Source: Bacteroidota bacterium (GTDB taxonomy: Bacteria > Bacteroidota > Bacteroidia > Sphingobacteriales > Sphingobacteriaceae). Taken from it: 48,427 bases of DNA. Positions 44,397 to 48,427 of this stretch are shown here, piece after piece. The notes beneath the pieces are model-generated. The model saw only the letters and a list, made by a program, of their open reading frames with translations, did no database searches and was not told the origin of the DNA. The stretch covers positions 1 through 48,427 of the forward strand of contig JABDGE010000017.1 of assembly GCA_013286235.1 (NCBI GenBank), read 5' to 3'. The translations under genes were made by a program, and so were the position numbers. The number at the start of each line of letters is the position of its first letter. Positions within the stretch are counted from its first letter, which is position 1.

Positions 44397-45026
44397 ATGG
44401 GAGAAGACGAGCTACATCAATTACTCAGGGGCTGTATAAATCAGGATAGGAAATGTCAGAAAATGTTGTACAAAACATTTTATGGCTTTGCCATGAGCAT
44501 ATGTCTTCGCTATGCTAACGATCGTGATTCAGCTGCCGAAGTTATGAACCAGGGCTTTTTAAAAGTATTTACACATATTGAAAGTTTTGATCTCACCCGG
44601 CCGTTCAAAGCCTGGCTGGGAAAGATCATGACGAACGCTTCTATTGATTTTTACCGGGCCAATTTAAAAATGGCTTACACAGAAGACCTGGAAGCGGCCG
44701 AAAATATGAGCGACGGAGAGTTCGCAGATAGAAATTTAAGTTACAATGATCTTTTGGCAATGGTTCAAACTTTGCCACCGGCATACCGCACCGTGTTTAA
44801 TCTTTTTGCCATCGAGGGCTATTCGCACGAGGAGATAGGCGAAATGCTGCATATCAACGCGGGCACATCTAAATCAAATTTGCACAAAGCCCGGCAAAAA
44901 CTAAAGCAAATGATTATGAGAGCCGATGCACCTGCCTCGGGTTCGTTTAATAGTGATATAGACTACGCCCCCTCAGTAGCTTTTAATGCACCAGGGATAG
45001 TATTAAATAAAGGAATAAGGGGATGA
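44397..45026 (+). CDS. RNA polymerase sigma factor, ECF (sigma-70) family
   Basis: A 209-residue ECF sigma factor. Region 2 includes YKTFYGFAMSICLRYANDRD followed by VMNQGFLKVFTHIESFD and RPFKAWLGKIMTNASIDFYR; region 4 has LPPAYRTVFNLFAIEGYSHE and the helix-turn-helix EEIGEMLHINAGTSKSNLHK. The C-terminal 35 residues are an unrecognised tail. It overlaps the next gene by 4 bases (ATGA), so both are made together and the partner is the candidate regulator of this sigma factor. Confidence 0.93.
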   Translation: MGEDELHQLLRGCINQDRKCQKMLYKTFYGFAMSICLRYANDRDSAAEVMNQGFLKVFTHIESFDLTRPFKAWLGKIMTNASIDFYRANLKMAYTEDLEAAENMSDGEFADRNLSYNDLLAMVQTLPPAYRTVFNLFAIEGYSHEEIGEMLHINAGTSKSNLHKARQKLKQMIMRADAPASGSFNSDIDYAPSVAFNAPGIVLNKGIRG

Positions 45027-46438
45027 ATAACGAAAAAGATAAAAAGTTAGATGACCTCTTCAAAAAGAAGTTAGAAGATACTGACGATCAAATCGGGTAT
45101 AGAGAGGAGGATTGGGACTCGTTGGAGGCTATGCTGGATAAGCGTAAAAAGAGGAGAGCGGTAATTTATTTATGGCCTGTGGTAACCGGTATTGCCGCCG
45201 CATTACTGCTGTTTCTGGGATGGTGGCTTTTTAAACCAATCGAAAAAAATTCTAATAACCTAACAGTTAGCAGCCATGTAGTGAAAAGCAATAACAGCAC
45301 CACTAATAATAACCCGGCTTCGATCGCGACAACGACTACTGCCTCAAAACAAAACGATGTGTTGCCGGCAAAAACGCACACACCTGCTATTGACAGTTCA
45401 GGCAGCAAGCCGGCTAACCTGGCAATAAATGCGCCGGCTAAAAACAGCCGCCCGATAAATCAAAGCCCGGTGCTTATTGTGGACAAGAGTGCTAACCCAA
45501 CACCCGCTTTTAAAAGTGATGCCGCTGCTGCGACCAATAAGTTAAAGCCGCAAAGCGGAGCCAATCTGATAGAAGCAACAAAGCCGGCTACCAACCAGTT
45601 GGCAAACGTTGTTGATCCAACTATCGATAAAGATAGAAATGCCACTGTCGCTGTTGTGACACAAACACCGAATCCTCCAACTGCGCCTGGCAATCGAACT
45701 GACGAAAATTCGGCATTGAAAACCGGCAAGCCGACGGAACAGACTATAAGTTCAGGTGAAAAATCTCAGGCCGCAATGAGCCGCTTATTAGCAGGTAGCG
45801 CCGCACAAAACAATAAAGTCAGCGCTAAAACTATTGCTTCATTCCGGCCGCGTTTTGCATTGAATGCTATAGGGGCCGAGGATGCCAACGGGGCGGGGTC
45901 GTTTCAACAAGCTAAGGCAGGCAATAAAGCCGGCGTGTTTTTTTCGGCAGCCATATCCCGAAAGTTTTCGATCACTACGGGAACACTTTACTCGTCTACG
46001 CCATACGCGGCAGCATACGGCGATTATAATTTCCCCTATCAATTTAAAAACGACCCCGTAAGTGTTTCAGCAAACTGCAAAATGCTCGATATACCCTTAA
46101 ACGTTGGTTACCAGGTGTATAGCAGGGGGCGCAATACGGTAACCCTTGGTACAGGGCTTTCGTCCTATGTGATGCTTCAGCAATCATTTAACTTTTCTTA
46201 TGCAGGCTATGGCGGTACGTCTTCATCCAGCTATACAGCGCCCAATAGCGGCAGTTACCTTTTCAAAATATTAAATCTTAACGCAACCTATCAAAGGCAA
46301 ATCAGTTCCAGGGGAGGCATCACCATCCAACCTTATCTCAAACTCCCGCTTGCGAATGTTGGATATGGCCAGGTAAAGCTTCAAACCACCGGTGTAGCAC
46401 TCGGCGTAAACTGGAACCTGGGATCGTCAAAACCATAG
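45023..46438 (+). CDS. Membrane-anchored protein with C-terminal outer-membrane-barrel-like domain; putative sigma-factor partner
   Basis: A 471-residue protein in three parts. Residues 1-50 are charged and cytoplasmic-like, with REEDWDSLEAMLDKRKKRR. Residues about 48-66 form one transmembrane segment (VVTGIAAALLLFLGWWLF). Residues about 72-270 are a long low-complexity linker rich in Asn, Thr, Ala, Pro and Ser. The last 200 residues look like beta-strands (FFSAAISRKFSITTGTLYSS, then YLFKILNLNATYQRQI, ending VALGVNWNLGSSK), similar to barrel proteins of the PorT/OmpW-like kind. The 4-base overlap with the sigma gene suggests an anti-sigma or linked function. The domain combination would need to cross the periplasm. 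Confidence 0.7.
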   Translation: MNNEKDKKLDDLFKKKLEDTDDQIGYREEDWDSLEAMLDKRKKRRAVIYLWPVVTGIAAALLLFLGWWLFKPIEKNSNNLTVSSHVVKSNNSTTNNNPASIATTTTASKQNDVLPAKTHTPAIDSSGSKPANLAINAPAKNSRPINQSPVLIVDKSANPTPAFKSDAAAATNKLKPQSGANLIEATKPATNQLANVVDPTIDKDRNATVAVVTQTPNPPTAPGNRTDENSALKTGKPTEQTISSGEKSQAAMSRLLAGSAAQNNKVSAKTIASFRPRFALNAIGAEDANGAGSFQQAKAGNKAGVFFSAAISRKFSITTGTLYSSTPYAAAYGDYNFPYQFKNDPVSVSANCKMLDIPLNVGYQVYSRGRNTVTLGTGLSSYVMLQQSFNFSYAGYGGTSSSSYTAPNSGSYLFKILNLNATYQRQISSRGGITIQPYLKLPLANVGYGQVKLQTTGVALGVNWNLGSSKP

Positions 46439-46627
46439 AAAATGAAACCTATCCGTATTATTTTACTTGCCTGGATGAGCATCGACCAGGCGGGGCAAGA
46501 CATCTGCGTCTCTAAAAATGCCCGGATCAGCTGGCTTTAAGCACACCGAAAGAAATTTTCACCATGGGCAACGTATTTACCAGTCGGGCAGTAATACCAT
46601 TAAATATCTTTTAAAAAATAATTACCA

Positions 46628-47161
46628 ATGAAAACAGTATTAAAACTAACGGCCACAATATTTATGGTCACGCTTCTATTTTTCGCAACTCATGTAAAAG
46701 CACAGACCACCCCGGCTAACAAGTTCAATTTAGACCTCGGTATTGAAAGCGGACTGCCCACCGGTGTTGCGGCAAACTATAACACCGTTATTTTAGGAGG
46801 CATAATTCGTTTCCAATATGGTATAAGCAATAATTTCGCCGTTACGTTTGCTACGGGCGGCGACCACTTTTTTACCAAGGATATCCCCGGAATAAATAAC
46901 CCAAGCTTTGGCGTCGGACCAATTAAAGCCGGCCTCAAAGAGTTTTTTATACCCAATATTTACGTATCGGGAGAAGCGGGAATCGGTCGCGAAGTAACCC
47001 AAAAAGGCTTCGTTGGCGGCAACACTAAGCTGCTTTTGGAACCCGGAGTAGGGTATGCCAATAAAAGATGGGATTTTGGGGTTGCCTATGAAAGTTTAAC
47101 CGGTCAACAGGATAATTATGGTTTTGTTGCCCTGCGCATTGCATACGGGTTTAGCTTGTAA
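46628..47161 (+). CDS. Small outer-membrane beta-barrel protein
   Basis: A 177-residue exported protein. The signal peptide has TATIFMVTLLFFATHVKAQ. The mature part has alternating strands of the eight-stranded barrel type, including FNLDLGIESGLPTGVAANYN, IIRFQYGISNNFAVTFATGG, YVSGEAGIGREV, GVGYANKRWDFGVAYES, and it ends with a terminal aromatic strand FVALRIAYGFSL, as expected for outer-membrane insertion. It lies 189 bases after the sigma-partner gene and is possibly in its regulon. Confidence 0.85.
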   Translation: MKTVLKLTATIFMVTLLFFATHVKAQTTPANKFNLDLGIESGLPTGVAANYNTVILGGIIRFQYGISNNFAVTFATGGDHFFTKDIPGINNPSFGVGPIKAGLKEFFIPNIYVSGEAGIGREVTQKGFVGGNTKLLLEPGVGYANKRWDFGVAYESLTGQQDNYGFVALRIAYGFSL

Positions 47162-47172
47162 AATAGGCAGAT

Positions 47173-47306
47173 CAAAGCTCAAGATCCAAGAGTCAAGAGC
47201 CAGGAACCAGGATAATGCGAGGAATGTGAACATGCATTTCATTTACCTCCCTAACACGGGTAACTTTTATCTTGATTCTTGGCTCTAGATTCTTGTTTCT
47301 TGACTC
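47173..47306. repeat. Two opposed heptanucleotide arrays (CAAGAGC type)
   Basis: CAAAGCT, CAAGATC, CAAGAGT, CAAGAGC, CAGGAAC at 47173-47207, and the opposite orientation ATTCTTG, GCTCTAG, ATTCTTG, TTTCTTG at 47275-47302, reaching the stop codon of the YceI gene. The two arrays can pair over the gap between convergent genes, and may act as a terminator-like structure. Confidence 0.85.
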
Positions 47307-47826
47307 AGGATTTAGTTACAGGAACTGTTAGCTTAACCATAACCTCAGGAGGCGTGCCGCTACGGTCAATACCGAAATCTTTAGGGATGACTTTTAAAGT
47401 CCCTTTAAACACCCCACCATTACCGCTGTCCTCAAACGTGAAATGGATGACGGCTGGCTTGGTAACGCCCTTCATGGTCAAACTGCCTTTTGCCAGGTAA
47501 GCGCCGGCATTTTTACTTACCGAGGTCGATACAAATTTGATGGTGGGGTATTGATCAACGCCCAAAGCATCTTTGGCGTGGCTGGTTTTCAGGAAAAACC
47601 CGGTAGCAACGCTGGACGCGTCAACAGAAGCGGAGATTTTGGCCAGCTCCGGGTGCTCTTTGTCAAATATGATGTCGGCTTTCAGCCCCGTAAATGACCC
47701 GCTGATTTTGCTTGTAAATTCGATCGTTGCTTCATTACCTTTTATTTTCCAATTAGTACTTATTAAAGTAAAAGCAAAAAGGCTGATGACGGCTGCAGCA
47801 ATTGCAGGATAAATGATTTTTTTCAT
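47305..47826 (-). CDS. YceI-family periplasmic protein
   Basis: A 173-residue protein with a signal peptide (residues 1-22, AAAVISLFAFTLIS). The YceI lipocalin-like fold is visible as NWKIKGNEATIEFTSKISGS, LKADIIFDKEHPELAKISAS, DALGVDQYPTIKFVSTSVSK, LTMKGVTKPAVIHFTFE and the final FGIDRSGTPPEVMVKLTVPV. YceI proteins bind isoprenoid-like lipids; some take part in quinone or polyisoprenoid handling. It stands alone on the minus strand, convergent with the barrel protein. Confidence 0.92.
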   Translation of the reverse strand: MKKIIYPAIAAAVISLFAFTLISTNWKIKGNEATIEFTSKISGSFTGLKADIIFDKEHPELAKISASVDASSVATGFFLKTSHAKDALGVDQYPTIKFVSTSVSKNAGAYLAKGSLTMKGVTKPAVIHFTFEDSGNGGVFKGTLKVIPKDFGIDRSGTPPEVMVKLTVPVTKS

Positions 47827-48034
47827 AGGATTATTATTTATGTGTATTATAGATCTACTTCCAGTAGCAGGAGAGTTTACTATGAATTACGCGAACTAAC
47901 CAAAATAGGTTGCTTTCCGGTGTTATCCTAAAAAAACTTTGGTATTTATAATCAATCATTTATAATTAGTGCTAAATTTAAAATGCCGTCATATGAACCG
48001 TCAACGTTAACGCCGGATTAATTGTTTCAAGTCC

Positions 48035-48427
48035 ATGAGCAGATTTATATTTAGTTTATGGTTATTAGTTGCGACTTTTGATCTGTTAGCACAGGCTTTT
48101 ACACCCGACCCTGACTGGCGGTTTGATAATTTCAATCGCCAAAACCATTTTGTCAGCCGCAACATTAATAATCTTACGATTGATAAGCATGGTTATATAT
48201 GGGTGTGCAGTCGTGGTATACAGCGGTTTGACGGCTTCAGGACTATTGATTATAATAGCCTTGATCCGTCCACCGGGGGGCTGAAGAATAATTATACCGA
48301 TTTAATAAGCGACGGCGATGGCCGGATTTGGGTGAGTTCAGGAGGAATATGCTATTATAACAAAACCATAATTATCCTGTTGACCGGTTAAACTTTCATA
48401 GGCAACCCCAAAATCCCATCTTTTATT
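48035..48427 (+). CDS. N-terminal part of a two-component sensor with regulator-propeller repeats (frameshifted, cut by window end)
   Basis: The start has a signal peptide (FIFSLWLLVATFDLLAQ), followed by FNRQNHFVSRNINNLTIDKH and GYIWVCSRGIQRFDG and GRIWVSSGGICYYN, which are Reg_prop (two-component regulator propeller) repeats of the periplasmic sensor region of hybrid or LytTR-type histidine kinases. The frame stops at 48391 after 118 residues. In the next frame, bases 48361-48427 are open (HNYPVDRLNFHRQPQNPIFY). One additional A in the AAAA at 48362-48365 restores one continuous frame to the window end. So the gene is either frameshifted or carries an assembly error. Confidence 0.72.

Noticed and set aside
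46442..46540. 32-codon ORF between the sigma-partner gene and the small barrel gene
   Set aside because: It starts with a hydrophobic stretch (IRIILLAWM) but stops soon, and no continuation in other frames looks like a known protein. It may be a gene remnant, but support is too weak.
1..48427. tRNA, rRNA, complete insertion sequence or prophage
   Set aside because: No cloverleaf, rRNA-like sequence, transposase, integrase or phage structural gene was recognised. Small RNA genes without conserved features could still be missed by eye.

Overview
The window looks like chromosomal DNA of a Bacteroidota bacterium, most likely of the Sphingobacteriaceae (Mucilaginibacter/Pedobacter-like). This is an inference from gene content: a flexirubin-type pigment gene set, exported sugar isomerase/epimerase and GMC oxidoreductase genes, an ORF6N-domain gene, an ECF sigma factor with a barrel-type partner, and abundant short heptanucleotide repeats between genes. 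GC content is moderate by eye. No rRNA, tRNA, CRISPR array or complete insertion sequence was seen.

Layout. (1) 1-5290, plus strand: the 3' end of what looks like a flexirubin/aryl-polyene pigment cluster (methyltransferase cut by the window edge, phytoene-desaturase-like oxidoreductase, membrane-anchored C45 acyltransferase, cation/proton antiporter, AcpS phosphopantetheinyl transferase). (2) 5428-8480: secreted GH36 alpha-galactosidase-like enzyme and an exported sugar isomerase/epimerase. (3) 8591-10752, minus: a secreted protein of unknown function, a tiny ORF, a VOC protein and a hypothetical protein. (4) 10926-12104: AAA/DUF4143 ATPase. (5) 12167-16583: a PhyH dioxygenase - GMC oxidoreductase - TIM-barrel isomerase operon divergent from an AraC regulator. 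(6) 16584-18907: an ORF6N gene, a 575-base non-coding stretch with decayed ORF6N sequence and perfect palindromes, and a second C45 protein. (7) 19170-21882: ABC exporter plus glycosyltransferase. (8) 21998-22654: AT-rich DUF3800 gene.

(9) 22856-34036 is the most unusual part. A tight six-gene minus-strand operon (methyltransferase, amidohydrolase, polysaccharide deacetylase, GNAT, flavin-reductase-like protein, glycosyltransferase) diverges from a plus-strand operon with three radical-SAM proteins (two B12-binding-type, one SPASM-type) and a second methyltransferase. A large hairpin lies between the two. (10) 34191-44068, minus: a Wzx/Wzy-type polysaccharide locus (GT2, flippase, Wzy-like polymerase, GT2, two GT4, O-antigen ligase-like protein, nucleotidyltransferase). 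Regions 9 and 10 together probably build and modify a surface glycan or glycoconjugate, but the product cannot be read from the sequence.

(11) 44397-48427: ECF sigma factor translationally coupled to a protein with an inner-membrane anchor and a C-terminal barrel-like domain, a small outer-membrane barrel protein, a YceI protein, and the start of a two-component sensor with propeller repeats that carries an apparent one-base frameshift close to the window end.

Between these blocks lie repeats: heptanucleotide arrays at four places, GC-rich palindromes on both sides of one methyltransferase gene, and a 46-base direct repeat on both sides of the flippase gene.
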